NCBI RefSeq assembly: GCF_003850565.1
Contig: NZ_CP027706.1
Coordinates: 4,898,001 to 4,962,000, forward strand
Reading direction: 5' to 3'
Source: Pseudomonas sessilinigenes
GTDB lineage: Bacteria; Pseudomonadota; Gammaproteobacteria; Pseudomonadales; Pseudomonadaceae
DNA length: 64,000 nucleotides
Numbering within the stretch: position 1 is the stretch's first letter; the number at the start of each line of letters is the position of its first letter. The position numbers and the translations under genes were made by a program. Positions 55,007 through 64,000 of this stretch are shown piece after piece. Below the pieces are notes generated by a model. That model searched no databases. It was given only the letters and a program-made list of their open reading frames with translations, and was not told the origin of the DNA.

Positions 55007-55432
55007 ATGGCTGTTCAACGTACTTTCTCCATCATCAAGCCTGACGCTGTTGCAAAAAACGTTATCGGCAAGATCGTTTCCCGTTTCGAAGAAGCCGGCC
55101 TGCGCGTTGTAGCTTCGAAAATGAAGCAACTGTCCAAGGCCGAAGCCGAAGGTTTCTACGCTGAGCACAGCGAGCGTGGCTTCTTCGGCGAACTGGTTGC
55201 CTTCATGACTTCCGGTCCGGTTGTCGTTCAGGTTCTGGAAGGTGAAAACGCTATCGTTCGCAACCGCGAGCTGATGGGCGCTACCAACCCTAAAGAAGCT
55301 GCTGCCGGTACCATCCGTGCTGATTTCGCTGAGTCCATCGACGCCAACGCCGTTCACGGTTCGGACTCCGAAGCTGCCGCTGCTCGCGAAATCGCTTACT
55401 TCTTCGCAGCTACCGAGGTGACCACTCGCTAA
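55007..55432 (+). CDS. ndk: Nucleoside diphosphate kinase
   Basis: 141 residues. [14 protein letters not shown] opening and the phosphohistidine H117 in [12 protein letters not shown]. Balances NTP/dNTP pools. Codon use (many GCT/CGT) is typical of highly expressed genes, unlike neighbours. Confidence 0.98.
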   Translation: MAVQRTFSIIKPDAVAKNVIGKIVSRFEEAGLRVVASKMKQLSKAEAEGFYAEHSERGFFGELVAFMTSGPVVVQVLEGENAIVRNRELMGATNPKEAAAGTIRADFAESIDANAVHGSDSEAAAAREIAYFFAATEVTTR

Positions 55433-55463
55433 GCCATTGGGCCAGTGAGTGAAAGGTGAAACC

Positions 55464-56612
55464 ATGACTACATCGATCGGCAAAACTAACCTGTTGGGGC
55501 TGACTCAACCGGAAATGGAGAAATTCTTCGACTCAATCGGGGAGAAGCGTTTCCGTGCCGGTCAGGTAATGAAATGGATTCACCACTTTGGCGTCGATGA
55601 TTTCGATGCCATGACGAATGTCGGCAAGGCCTTGCGCGAGAAGCTCAAGGCCGTTGCCGAGATTCGCGGTCCGGAAGTGGTCAGCGAGGACATCTCCAGC
55701 GACGGTACCCGTAAATGGGTGGTGCGCGTGGCGTCCGGCAGCTGTGTCGAGACCGTTTACATTCCCCAGGGCAAGCGCGGTACCTTGTGCGTTTCGTCCC
55801 AGGCAGGCTGTGCCCTGGATTGCAGTTTCTGCTCCACCGGCAAGCAAGGCTTCAATAGCAACCTCACTGCCGCCGAAGTCATCGGCCAGGTGTGGATTGC
55901 CAACAAATCCTTTGGCAGCGTTCCCGCGACCATCGACCGTGCCATCACCAATGTGGTGATGATGGGCATGGGCGAACCGCTGCTGAACTTCGACAACGTC
56001 ATCTCGGCCATGCACCTGATGATGGACGACCTGGGCTACGGCATCTCCAAGCGCCGTGTGACCCTGTCGACCTCCGGCGTGGTACCGATGATCGATGAGC
56101 TGGCCAAGCACATTGATGTCTCCCTGGCGTTGTCCCTGCACGCTCCCAACGATGCGCTGCGCAACCAGTTGGTACCGATCAACAAGAAGTATCCGTTGAA
56201 GATGCTGCTCGAGTCGTGCCAGCGCTACATGTCGGCCCTGGGCGAAAAGCGCGTGCTGACCATTGAGTACACCCTGCTCAAGGACGTCAACGACAAGCCG
56301 GAACATGCGGCGCAGATGATCGAGTTGCTCAAGGATATTCCTTGCAAGATCAACCTGATCCCGTTCAACCCGTTCCCGCATTCCGGTTACGAACGTCCGA
56401 GCAACAACGCCATCCGACGCTTCCAGGACCAGCTGCACCACGCTGGCTTCAATGTCACTGTGCGCACCACCCGCGGCGAAGACATCGATGCCGCCTGTGG
56501 TCAGTTGGTAGGCCAGGTGCTGGATCGCACCCGTCGTAGTGAACGCTATATCGCCGTGCGCGAGCTGAGTGCCGACGCCGATATGCCGCAAAGCGCCGCG
56601 GCCCGTACCTGA
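55464..56612 (+). CDS. rlmN: 23S rRNA/tRNA adenine-C2 methyltransferase RlmN
   Basis: 382 residues from [13 protein letters not shown]. Radical-SAM Cys C116, C120, C123 ([17 protein letters not shown]) and the conserved [12 protein letters not shown]. The methyl-carrying Cys is in DAACGQL near the C-terminus. Methylates A2503 of 23S rRNA and A37 of some tRNAs. Confidence 0.97.
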   Translation: MTTSIGKTNLLGLTQPEMEKFFDSIGEKRFRAGQVMKWIHHFGVDDFDAMTNVGKALREKLKAVAEIRGPEVVSEDISSDGTRKWVVRVASGSCVETVYIPQGKRGTLCVSSQAGCALDCSFCSTGKQGFNSNLTAAEVIGQVWIANKSFGSVPATIDRAITNVVMMGMGEPLLNFDNVISAMHLMMDDLGYGISKRRVTLSTSGVVPMIDELAKHIDVSLALSLHAPNDALRNQLVPINKKYPLKMLLESCQRYMSALGEKRVLTIEYTLLKDVNDKPEHAAQMIELLKDIPCKINLIPFNPFPHSGYERPSNNAIRRFQDQLHHAGFNVTVRTTRGEDIDAACGQLVGQVLDRTRRSERYIAVRELSADADMPQSAAART

Positions 56613-56624
56613 GAGAGGATCTCC

Positions 56625-57383
56625 ATGGCCTTGCGCTTAGCGCTGCTCCTGCTTGTTGCCAGCTTGTGCGCTGGCTGTGTCCTGTCGGGCGATACCAGCC
56701 CGATGGGTACCAGCAAGGGACGTGATGAGGCGCGCCAGGCTTATGTTCAGCTCGGCCTTGGGTATCTGCAACAAGGTATGGGCGAACGGGCCAAGGTTCC
56801 CTTGAAGAAGGCCCTGGAGCTCAGCCCTGCCGATGCCGATGCCAACGCGGCCCTGGCGTTGGTGTTCCAAGCCGAAATGGAGCCTGCGCTGGCCGATGCG
56901 CAATTTCGCAAGGCTCTGGAGGCAAGTCCGAAAAATGCCCGGATCCTCAATAACTACGGCAGCTTCCTGTTCGAAGAAAAACGTTATGAAGAGGCCTATC
57001 AGCGCTTCGAGCAAGCGGCGGCCGATACCCTGTACCCAGAGCGCTCCCGGGTTTTCGAGAATCTTGGGGTAGCCGCTTCGAAGCTGGGGCAGCGTGGACT
57101 GGCCCGGTTGCAGTTGTCGAAAGCCCTGCGTTTGAACCAGCAACAACCTCGCGCATTACTGGAAATGGCTGAGTTGTCTTACGAAGACAGGCATTATGTG
57201 CCCGCGCGTGATTATTACGATCGTTTTAGCCTGCTTGGCGAGCAAAATGCACGTAGTCTATTGCTCGGCACCCGGCTGGCTGTGGTGTTCGACGATCACG
57301 ACAAGGCCTCCAGTTACGGTCTGCAACTAAAACGACTTTATCCCGGTACGCCGGAATATCAGCAATACCTGTCGGAGCAATGA
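56625..57383 (+). CDS. pilF: Type IV pilus pilotin lipoprotein PilF/PilW
   Basis: 252 residues. Lipobox before C18 (LCAGCVLSG), then about six TPR repeats (AYVQLGLGYLQQGMGERAKV onwards; FRKALEASPKNARILNNYGS). It carries secretin PilQ to the outer membrane. Overlaps rodZ by four bases. Confidence 0.95.
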   Translation: MALRLALLLLVASLCAGCVLSGDTSPMGTSKGRDEARQAYVQLGLGYLQQGMGERAKVPLKKALELSPADADANAALALVFQAEMEPALADAQFRKALEASPKNARILNNYGSFLFEEKRYEEAYQRFEQAAADTLYPERSRVFENLGVAASKLGQRGLARLQLSKALRLNQQQPRALLEMAELSYEDRHYVPARDYYDRFSLLGEQNARSLLLGTRLAVVFDDHDKASSYGLQLKRLYPGTPEYQQYLSEQ

Positions 57384-58408
57384 TGAAAGTGGCGCAACCC
57401 GAAGTTCAAGCAACGACTCGCGTCAATCCCGGTGAAACCTTGCGCCAGGCCCGTGAAAGCAATGGCTGGTCGCTGGCTGAGGTGGCCCACAAGCTCAATC
57501 TCACCGTGAGCTCCCTGAGCAACCTGGAAGCCGGAGCCTTCGACAAGCTCCCGGGCCACACCTTTGCCCGTGGATACATTCGTGCCTATGCCAAGTTGCT
57601 GGGCATGGACCAGGCGGTCCTGGTCCAGGCCTTCGATCAATATACCGGCACCGACTCCCAGGGTAGCGCCGTCCACGCCCTGGGCCGTATCGAAGAACCC
57701 GTACGGGTCTCCCATACCATCCTGCGGATTGTCAGCCTGCTGTTGTTGGTGGCCGTGGTCGGTGGCGGTTTCGTCTGGTGGCAGGACCAGACTGCCCAGC
57801 GTGGCAAGGAACAGGTTGCCCTGAATCCGGAGCATGTCGAAGTGGAGGGCGCCGACGGCAAGACCCAGATCCACCCTCTGGACGAGCCGGAAGACCAGGC
57901 CGTTGCCGAAGCCAAGAGCGAAGCCGACGCCAATGCCGCGCAATATGCCAATCCGCCCGCTGAGGCTCCAGCCAGCCCAGCAGCTCCAGTGGCGCCCGCT
58001 CCCGGTGCGCCTGTAGCTCCTACCCATGTTGCACCGGCACAAACCGTTGCACCGGTGGCGACCGTGCCAGCGACGCCGCTTCCGGCCCCGGCGGCTCCTG
58101 CCCCGACCACTCCTGTTGCGCCAGTCGCCGCGACCAATGCTCCGGTTCCCACTACCGCGGCTGTCGGTTCGGCCCAGGTGCAGATCCAGTTCAGCGCCGA
58201 CTGCTGGACCCAGGTTAGCGACGGCAATGGCAAGATCCTGCTCAGTGCGCTCAAGCGCAAGGGTGAAGTCGTCGATGTCAGCGGCAAGCCGCCTTTCGCT
58301 GTCCGCCTGGGTTATGCCCGCGGTGCTCAAATCAGCTACAACGGTCAGGCGGTGGATATCGCCCCGTTCATCACTGGCGAGACTGCTCGCCTGAAGTTAG
58401 GTCAATAA
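57380..58408 (+). CDS. rodZ: Cytoskeletal protein RodZ
   Basis: 342 residues. Cytoplasmic HTH of XRE type (GETLRQARESNGWSLAEVAH, about 17-85) that binds MreB, a membrane segment near 113-135, an Ala/Pro-rich periplasmic linker (about 190-255), and a C-terminal DUF4115 domain starting QIQFSADCWTQVSDGNGK. Maintains rod shape. The Ala/Pro region is low-complexity. Confidence 0.95.
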   Translation: MMKVAQPEVQATTRVNPGETLRQARESNGWSLAEVAHKLNLTVSSLSNLEAGAFDKLPGHTFARGYIRAYAKLLGMDQAVLVQAFDQYTGTDSQGSAVHALGRIEEPVRVSHTILRIVSLLLLVAVVGGGFVWWQDQTAQRGKEQVALNPEHVEVEGADGKTQIHPLDEPEDQAVAEAKSEADANAAQYANPPAEAPASPAAPVAPAPGAPVAPTHVAPAQTVAPVATVPATPLPAPAAPAPTTPVAPVAATNAPVPTTAAVGSAQVQIQFSADCWTQVSDGNGKILLSALKRKGEVVDVSGKPPFAVRLGYARGAQISYNGQAVDIAPFITGETARLKLGQ

Positions 58409-58411
58409 GTC

Positions 58412-59521
58412 ATGCACGGCGAATCTCCAATCAAACGTCGCGAGTCCCGCAAGATCTGGGTTGGCTCGGTACCGGTAGGGGGCGATGCCCCGATCGCGGT
58501 GCAGAGCATGACCAACAGCGACACCAACGACGTGGCCGCAACCGTGGCCCAGATCAACCGCCTGGAAGCCGCCGGTGTCGATATCGTGCGGGTTTCGGTC
58601 CCGGATATGGATGCCGCGGAGGCGTTCGGCCGGATCAAGCAACTGGTCAAGGTCCCACTGGTGGCCGATATTCACTTCGACTATCGGATCGCCCTGCGCG
58701 TGGCTGAGCTGGGCGTCGATTGCCTGCGTATCAACCCCGGCAACATCGGTCGAGAGGATAGAGTTCGGGCGGTGGTCGATGCGGCTCGCGACCGCGGTAT
58801 CCCGATTCGTATCGGGGTCAATGCCGGTTCGCTGGAAAAGGACCTGCAAAAGAAATATGGCGAACCGACCCCCGCCGCACTGGTCGAGTCGGCACTGCGT
58901 CATGTCGAGCATCTGGAACGGCTGAATTTCCAGGACTTCAAGGTCAGTGTGAAAGCTTCCGACGTGTTCATGGCCGTCGAAGCCTACCGCTTGCTGGCCA
59001 AGGAAATCGTCCAGCCCCTGCACCTGGGCATCACCGAAGCCGGTGGATTGCGTTCAGGCACGGTGAAATCCGCCGTCGGCCTCGGTATGCTGCTGGCCGA
59101 AGGGATTGGCGATACCATTCGCATCTCGTTGGCGGCCGATCCGGTCGAGGAAGTGAAGGTCGGCTACGACATCCTCAAGTCCCTGCGCCTGCGTTCCCGT
59201 GGCATCAACTTCATCGCCTGCCCGAGCTGCTCGCGGCAGAATTTCGATGTGGTCAAGACCATGAACGAACTTGAAGGGCGCCTCGAGGACTTGCTGGTAC
59301 CCATGGATGTCGCGGTGATCGGTTGTGTAGTCAACGGCCCGGGCGAAGCCAAGGAAGCCCATGTGGGGCTGACCGGTGGTACGCCGAACCTGATTTACAT
59401 CGATGGCAAGCCATCGCAGAAACTGACCAATGACAACCTGGTGGATGAGCTCGAAAAGCTGATCCGGCAGAAGGCGGCCGAGAAGGTCGAAGCCGACGCA
59501 GCGCTGATCGCTCGTGGCTAA
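58412..59521 (+). CDS. ispG: 4-hydroxy-3-methylbut-2-enyl diphosphate synthase
   Basis: 369 residues. TIM barrel with [17 protein letters not shown] and [10 protein letters not shown]; [4Fe-4S] ligands C270, C273 ([11 protein letters not shown]) and C305 with Glu in [14 protein letters not shown]. Penultimate step of the MEP isoprenoid pathway; its cluster depends on the isc genes upstream. Confidence 0.97.
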   Translation: MHGESPIKRRESRKIWVGSVPVGGDAPIAVQSMTNSDTNDVAATVAQINRLEAAGVDIVRVSVPDMDAAEAFGRIKQLVKVPLVADIHFDYRIALRVAELGVDCLRINPGNIGREDRVRAVVDAARDRGIPIRIGVNAGSLEKDLQKKYGEPTPAALVESALRHVEHLERLNFQDFKVSVKASDVFMAVEAYRLLAKEIVQPLHLGITEAGGLRSGTVKSAVGLGMLLAEGIGDTIRISLAADPVEEVKVGYDILKSLRLRSRGINFIACPSCSRQNFDVVKTMNELEGRLEDLLVPMDVAVIGCVVNGPGEAKEAHVGLTGGTPNLIYIDGKPSQKLTNDNLVDELEKLIRQKAAEKVEADAALIARG

Positions 59522-59543
59522 CCGAACGTATTAAGGATTTTTT

Positions 59544-60833
59544 GTGAGCAAGTCTCTGCAAGCCATTCGTGGCATGAATGACATCCTGCCCGAGCAGACG
59601 CCCCTGTGGCGCTACTTCGAGGGTACCGTGGCGCGGTTGCTGGATAACTACGGTTACAAGCAGATCCGCATGCCTATCGTCGAATTCACCGAGCTGTTCA
59701 AGCGCTCCATCGGTGAAGTGACCGATATCGTCGAAAAAGAAATGTACACCTTCGAGGACCGCAACGGCGATTCGCTGACCCTGCGCCCGGAAGGCACCGC
59801 GGCCTGCGTGCGTGCGGCCCTGGAGCATGGCCTGACCGGCGCTGGCCAGGTGCAGAAACTCTGGTACATCGGCCCGATGTTCCGTCACGAGCGCCCACAA
59901 AAAGGTCGTTATCGCCAGTTCCACCAGATCGGCCTGGAAGTGTTCAACCTGGACGGTCCGGATATCGACGCCGAACTGATCGTGTTGACCTGGCGCCTGT
60001 GGGGCGAGCTGGGTATCCGTGATGCGGTGAAGCTCGAACTCAACAGCCTGGGTACCTCCGAGGCCCGTGCACGCTATCGCGATGCGCTGGTGGAGTTCCT
60101 TTCGGCTCGCCACGACCAGTTGGACGAAGACAGCCAGCGTCGCCTGAAGACCAACCCACTGCGGGTCCTGGATACCAAGGACCCGGGCACCCAGGCGGTG
60201 CTGGTGGATGCGCCGAAGCTGGCCGACTACCTGGATGAAGAGTCCCGGGTGCACTTCGAAGGTCTCAAGGCCCGCCTGGAAGCCGCTGGCATCCCCTACG
60301 TGATCAATCCGAAGCTGGTACGTGGCCTGGACTACTACAGCAAGACCGTCTTCGAATGGGTGACCGACAAGCTCGGTGCCCAGGGCACTGTCTGCGCAGG
60401 CGGCCGCTACGACGGCCTGGTCGAGCAGATGGGTGGCAAGCCGACCCCGGGCGTGGGTTTTGCCATGGGTATCGAGCGCCTGGTGCTGATGCTGGAGACC
60501 CTGGAGCGGGTACCGGAAGAAATTGCTCGCCAGGTGGATGTCTACCTTTGCGCCTTTGGCGAGGCAGCCGAATTGGCAGGCCTGGCCCTGAGCGAGCGGG
60601 TACGCGATCAACTGCCGAACCTGCGCCTGCAGGTCAACGCCGGCGGTGGCAGCTTCAAGAGCCAGTTCAAGAAGGCCGACAAGAGCGGTGCGTTGTATGC
60701 GCTGATCCTCGGTGACGACGAAATGGCCCAGCAAGTGGTAGGTTTCAAGCCCCTGCGTGGCCAGGGCGAACAACAAAGCATTGCCTGGGATGCACTCGCT
60801 GCGCACCTGGCCACCTGCGTCGTGCAGGGTTGA
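59544..60833 (+). CDS. hisS: Histidyl-tRNA synthetase
   Basis: 429 residues from GTG ([20 protein letters not shown]). Class II motif 2 [19 protein letters not shown], histidine motifs [16 protein letters not shown] and [13 protein letters not shown], then motif 3 [12 protein letters not shown] and the anticodon-binding C-terminus. Confidence 0.98.
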   Translation: MSKSLQAIRGMNDILPEQTPLWRYFEGTVARLLDNYGYKQIRMPIVEFTELFKRSIGEVTDIVEKEMYTFEDRNGDSLTLRPEGTAACVRAALEHGLTGAGQVQKLWYIGPMFRHERPQKGRYRQFHQIGLEVFNLDGPDIDAELIVLTWRLWGELGIRDAVKLELNSLGTSEARARYRDALVEFLSARHDQLDEDSQRRLKTNPLRVLDTKDPGTQAVLVDAPKLADYLDEESRVHFEGLKARLEAAGIPYVINPKLVRGLDYYSKTVFEWVTDKLGAQGTVCAGGRYDGLVEQMGGKPTPGVGFAMGIERLVLMLETLERVPEEIARQVDVYLCAFGEAAELAGLALSERVRDQLPNLRLQVNAGGGSFKSQFKKADKSGALYALILGDDEMAQQVVGFKPLRGQGEQQSIAWDALAAHLATCVVQG

Positions 60834-60873
60834 AGCTGTCAAACAGCCGATTTAGCGAATAAGGAGTATTGGG

Positions 60874-61515
60874 GTGTCGAGTACCGAAGATGAACAGCTG
60901 GCGGAATTGAAGGACTGGTGGCAGCGTAACGGCAAACCCCTGGTGACCGGTGGCCTGCTGGCTCTGGTCATCGTGTTCGGCTGGCAGGCCTGGCATAAAT
61001 ACCAAGGCAACCAGTCCCAGGGGGCTTCGGTGCTCTACCAGCAATTGCTGGAAACCACCCTGACACCTGATGGCAAACCTGACGCAGCCCGTGTTACCGA
61101 CTTGGCCGGCAAGCTCAACAGCGAGTTCGGCGGTACCGCCTACGCGCAGTACGGCAGCCTGTTCGTGGCCAAGGTCGCAGTGGATACCGGCAAGCTGGAC
61201 GATGCGGTTGCCCAGCTCAAGGCCGTGGCGGACAAGCCGGCGAACGCGACCCTGGGCGAAGTGGCTCGTCAACGTCTGGCCCAGGTGCTGGCGGCGCAGA
61301 ACAAGGTTGATGAGGCGCTGAAACTGCTCGACGGTGACACCGACAAGGCTTTCCTGGCCACCCGTGAAGAACTCAAGGGCGATTTGCTGGTCCAGTTGGG
61401 CCGCGTCGATGAAGCCCATGCTGCATACCAAAAAGCCAAGGCGGCGCTGTCGGATGAAGCGGCTGTCGGTGGCCTACAAATCAAGCTCGACGACCTGGCC
61501 AAAGGGGATGCGTGA
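60874..61515 (+). CDS. YfgM-type ancillary SecYEG translocon subunit
   Basis: 213 residues from GTG behind AAGGAG. Short acidic cytoplasmic N-terminus (STEDEQLAELKDWWQRNGK), one membrane segment about 24-42, and periplasmic TPR repeats (YAQYGSLFVAKVAVDTGKLDDA). In E. coli YfgM links SecYEG with periplasmic chaperones. Co-transcribed with hisS and bamB. Confidence 0.93.
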   Translation: MSSTEDEQLAELKDWWQRNGKPLVTGGLLALVIVFGWQAWHKYQGNQSQGASVLYQQLLETTLTPDGKPDAARVTDLAGKLNSEFGGTAYAQYGSLFVAKVAVDTGKLDDAVAQLKAVADKPANATLGEVARQRLAQVLAAQNKVDEALKLLDGDTDKAFLATREELKGDLLVQLGRVDEAHAAYQKAKAALSDEAAVGGLQIKLDDLAKGDA

Positions 61516-61516
61516 C

Positions 61517-62659
61517 GTGATCCGGTGGAAACATGCAGCATTGCTGGCCCTGGCCTTGTTGGCTGTGGGTTGCAGCAGCAACAGCAAGAAAGAACTGCCA
61601 CCTGCGGAGCTGGTCAGCTTCAAGGAAGAGGTCGTCCTGCAGAAGCAGTGGAGCCGTTCCATTGGTGACGGCCAGGGCGATACCTACAACATGCTGGTTC
61701 CGGCCATCGATGGCAGCACTATCTACGCCTCCGATGTCACTGGCGTAGTGGTCGCCATGGATCGCATGAACGGCGACGTCAAATGGAAGAAGGACCTCGA
61801 GCTGCCTGTGTCCGGCGCTGTGGGCGTGGGTTATGGCCTGGTCATGATCGGCACCCTGAAAGGCGAAGTGGTGGCCCTGGACACTTCCAACGGTGAAGAG
61901 AAATGGCGTGCCCGCGTCACCAGCGAAGTGCTGGCGCCGCCAGCCACCAATGGTGACGTGGTGGTAGTCCAGACCCAGGATGACCGGGTGATTGGCCTGG
62001 ATGCCAGCACTGGCCACCAGCTCTGGCTCTATGACAGCACTCCAGCGGTACTGACCTTGCGGGGTACCAGTGCACCATTGGCTACCAACCGCCTGGCGCT
62101 TGCCGGCCTCTCCACCGGCAAGGTAGTGGCGCTGGACATCCGCAACGGCGTGCCGGTCTGGGAGCAGCGCGTAGCGATCCCCCAAGGCCGTTCCGAACTG
62201 GACCGGGTAGTGGATATCGACGGTGGCCTGCTGTTGTCTGGCGGTACCTTGTATGTCGCCAGCTACCAGGGGCGTGTCGTGGCCCTGGACCTGGAGAGCG
62301 GTCGCCCGCTCTGGCAGCGTGATGCTTCCAGCTATGCAGGTGTTGCCCAGGGTTTCGGTAGCGTCTACGTCAGCCTGTCCTCGGGCACCGTGGAAGGTAT
62401 CGACGAGCGCTCGACCACTGCCCTGTGGAGCAATGATTCCCTGGCCCGTCGTCAATTGTCGGCCCCGGAAGTCTTCTCCAGCTACGTGGCTGTGGGTGAC
62501 CTGGAAGGTTACCTGCACCTGCTGAGCCAGGTCGATGGTCGTTTCGTCGGTCGTGAGCGTATCGACAGCGATGGCCTGCGGGCCCGGCCGCTGGTGGTGG
62601 GCGACATGATCTACGTGTATGGCAACAGCGGCAAACTGGAAGCCCTGACCATCAAGTAA
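61517..62659 (+). CDS. bamB: Outer-membrane assembly lipoprotein BamB
   Basis: 380 residues from GTG one base after the yfgM stop; ATG at 61508 is an alternative. Lipobox LLAVGC (C19). Eight PQQ-like propeller blades are visible, e.g. GSTIYASDVTGVVVAMDRMN and GKVVALDIRNGVPVWEQRV. Scaffold of the BAM complex that folds outer-membrane proteins. Confidence 0.96.
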   Translation: MIRWKHAALLALALLAVGCSSNSKKELPPAELVSFKEEVVLQKQWSRSIGDGQGDTYNMLVPAIDGSTIYASDVTGVVVAMDRMNGDVKWKKDLELPVSGAVGVGYGLVMIGTLKGEVVALDTSNGEEKWRARVTSEVLAPPATNGDVVVVQTQDDRVIGLDASTGHQLWLYDSTPAVLTLRGTSAPLATNRLALAGLSTGKVVALDIRNGVPVWEQRVAIPQGRSELDRVVDIDGGLLLSGGTLYVASYQGRVVALDLESGRPLWQRDASSYAGVAQGFGSVYVSLSSGTVEGIDERSTTALWSNDSLARRQLSAPEVFSSYVAVGDLEGYLHLLSQVDGRFVGRERIDSDGLRARPLVVGDMIYVYGNSGKLEALTIK

Positions 62660-62671
62660 TGGTTTGACTAT

Positions 62672-62693
62672 GCTTGGGGTTGATTCCCCAAGC
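62672..62693 (+). other. Hairpin after bamB
   Basis: GCTTGGGG (62672-62679), six-base loop, CCCCAAGC (62686-62693), no T-tract; precedes the better terminator at 62745. Confidence 0.5.
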
Positions 62694-62744
62694 GGCCTTG
62701 TCTGGACAAGGTTCGCAGCACTTCAAGGTGCTGCCCCGAGCACC

Positions 62745-62775
62745 AGCCGCTGCCTCGCAGCGGCTTTTGTATTTT
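62745..62775 (+). terminator. Rho-independent terminator between bamB and der
   Basis: AGCCGCTG (62745-62752), CCTCG, CAGCGGCT (62758-62765), then TTTGTATTTT. Confidence 0.8.
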
Positions 62776-62800
62776 CGCAATTAACGCAGTGGAGAGCCGC

Positions 62801-64000
62801 ATGGTTCCCGTAATCGCCCTGGTGGGTCGACCCAACGTCGGCAAGTCCACCTTGTTCAACCGCCTGACTCGGACTCGCGACGCCATCGTTGGCGACTTGT
62901 CCGGTCTGACCCGTGATCGCCAATACGGTGAGGCCAAGTGGCAAGGGCGTACCTATATTCTCATCGACACCGGTGGTATCTCCGGTGACGAACATGGCAT
63001 GGATGAAAAGATGGCCGAGCAGTCGCTGCTGGCCATTGAAGAAGCCGACGTAGTCTTGTTCCTGGTGGACGCCAAGGCCGGGTTTACCGCAGCCGACCAG
63101 ATGATCGGCGAACACCTGCGCAAACGTAACAAGACCTCCTACGTGATTGCCAACAAGGTCGACAACATCGACCCGGACATGGCTCGCGCCGAATTCGCGC
63201 CACTGGGCATGGGCGACGCGATCCCGATCGCCGGTGCCCATGGCCGCGGTATCAGCCAGATGTTGGAAATCACCCTGCGTGAATTCCCCAAGGATGACGC
63301 CGACGAGCCTGAAGAGGGTGAGGAAGAGGTCGTTGCCGAGGGCGAGGAAGCCAAGCGTATTCCTGGTCCGAGCGAGAAGGACGGGATCAAGATCGCCATT
63401 ATCGGTCGTCCCAACGTCGGCAAGTCGACCCTGGTCAACCGTATGCTCGGCGAAGATCGGGTGATCGTCTACGACCAGCCCGGTACTACCCGCGACAGTA
63501 TCTACATCCCGTTCGAGCGTAACGAAGAGAAGTACACGCTGATCGACACCGCCGGTGTGCGCAAGCGCGGCAAGATCCACGAGGAAGTCGAGAAGTTCTC
63601 GGTGGTCAAGACGCTGCAGGCGATCAAGGACGCCAACGTCGTGATCTTCGTCATGGACGCCCGCGAAGGCGTGGTGGACCACGACCTGAACCTGCTGGGC
63701 TTTGCCCTGGAAGCGGGGCGTGCGCTGGTGATTGCCCTGAACAAGTGGGACGGCATGCAACCCAGCGAGCGCGATTATGTGAAGACCGAGCTGGAACGCC
63801 GGCTGTTCTTCGTCGACTTCGCCGACATCCACTTCATCTCGGCATTGCATGGCACGGGTGTGGGCAACCTCTACCAGTCGGTGCAGAACTCCTTCAAGTC
63901 GGCGGTGACCCGTTGGCCGACCAGCCGCCTGACCCAGATCCTGGAAGACGCCGTGAGCGAGCACGCTCCACCGATGGTCAACAGCCGTCGGATCAAGTTG
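62801..64000 (+). CDS. der: Ribosome-assembly GTPase Der (3' end outside window)
   Basis: 400 codons visible of about 490 expected; the frame is open at the right edge. Two tandem G domains: first G1 GRPNVGKST at 9-17 with DTGG and NKVD; acidic linker ([16 protein letters not shown], about 168-185); second GRPNVGKST near 205 with [10 protein letters not shown] and NKWD. The C-terminal KH-like domain begins near 375 ([12 protein letters not shown]). Needed for 50S maturation. Confidence 0.97.
   Translation, partial: MVPVIALVGRPNVGKSTLFNRLTRTRDAIVGDLSGLTRDRQYGEAKWQGRTYILIDTGGISGDEHGMDEKMAEQSLLAIEEADVVLFLVDAKAGFTAADQMIGEHLRKRNKTSYVIANKVDNIDPDMARAEFAPLGMGDAIPIAGAHGRGISQMLEITLREFPKDDADEPEEGEEEVVAEGEEAKRIPGPSEKDGIKIAIIGRPNVGKSTLVNRMLGEDRVIVYDQPGTTRDSIYIPFERNEEKYTLIDTAGVRKRGKIHEEVEKFSVVKTLQAIKDANVVIFVMDAREGVVDHDLNLLGFALEAGRALVIALNKWDGMQPSERDYVKTELERRLFFVDFADIHFISALHGTGVGNLYQSVQNSFKSAVTRWPTSRLTQILEDAVSEHAPPMVNSRRIKL

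Noticed and set aside
59331..60842. 503-codon frame opposite hisS
   Set aside because: Antisense to a fully conserved histidyl-tRNA synthetase.

Overview
The window is chromosomal DNA of a fluorescent-group Pseudomonas (P. protegens/chlororaphis/fluorescens type). This rests on the roughly 63-65% GC content, on protein sequences close to known pseudomonad forms (Tgt, IscRSUA, PPK2, RodZ), and on gene orders typical of Pseudomonas: queA-tgt-yajC-secDF, suhB/trmJ-cysE-iscRSUA-hscBA-fdx-iscX-ndk-rlmN-pilF-rodZ-ispG-hisS-yfgM-bamB-der. The species assignment is an inference. No prophage, CRISPR array or rRNA was seen.

Layout. (1) 1-5.7 kb: a polar amino-acid ABC transporter operon (minus strand, last permease cut by the window edge), a divergent LysR regulator and a ThDP-dependent decarboxylase resembling AruI, so probably arginine/2-ketoarginine use. 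(2) 5.8-7.1 kb: HIT protein and GNAT acetyltransferase. (3) 7.2-12.7 kb: a two-component system divergent from a Tat-exported MsrB, a DipZ-like CcdA-thioredoxin fusion and a secreted MsrA. Together these look like a complete extracytoplasmic methionine-sulfoxide repair module with its own electron supply. (4) 12.7-18 kb: SMI1/KNR4-like protein, GNAT, an amidohydrolase-like protein lacking usual metal ligands, a DUF3592/glycine-rich pair, a class III aminotransferase and a DedA protein. (5) 18.0-19.05 kb: vapBC with a palindromic operator, its vapC stop codon forming part of the target duplication of a 262-bp MITE-like element. (6) 19.05-22.6 kb: DUF2938 membrane protein, ArsR-rhodanese regulator and a pentaheme cytochrome fusing a dehydrogenase-type triheme part to a TsdA-like diheme part. 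(7) 22.7-30.1 kb: accessory and hypothetical genes, a PhoD-like phosphatase, an AT-rich single-domain PLD-like gene, a LysE pseudogene, LysR, MFS and tandem repeats. (8) 30.2-33.2 kb: OmpR/EnvZ-type pair and an unknown protein. (9) 33.5-40 kb: PPK2, an aceE-type E1 gene without aceF, MarR, a truncated E1-like protein and a Ure2/YfcG-like GST, linked by a shared ATTGCAA-type palindrome. (10) 40-64 kb: core genes: tRNA-Leu, queuosine, Sec, Fe-S assembly, pilus/shape, isoprenoid, hisS, BamB and Der (cut by the right edge).

The core region is conventional. The novelty lies in the redox modules: the Msr repair cluster, the sulfur-flavoured pentaheme cytochrome locus and the orphan E1/MarR/GST regulon. 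All functional statements are from reading motifs; no database search was possible.
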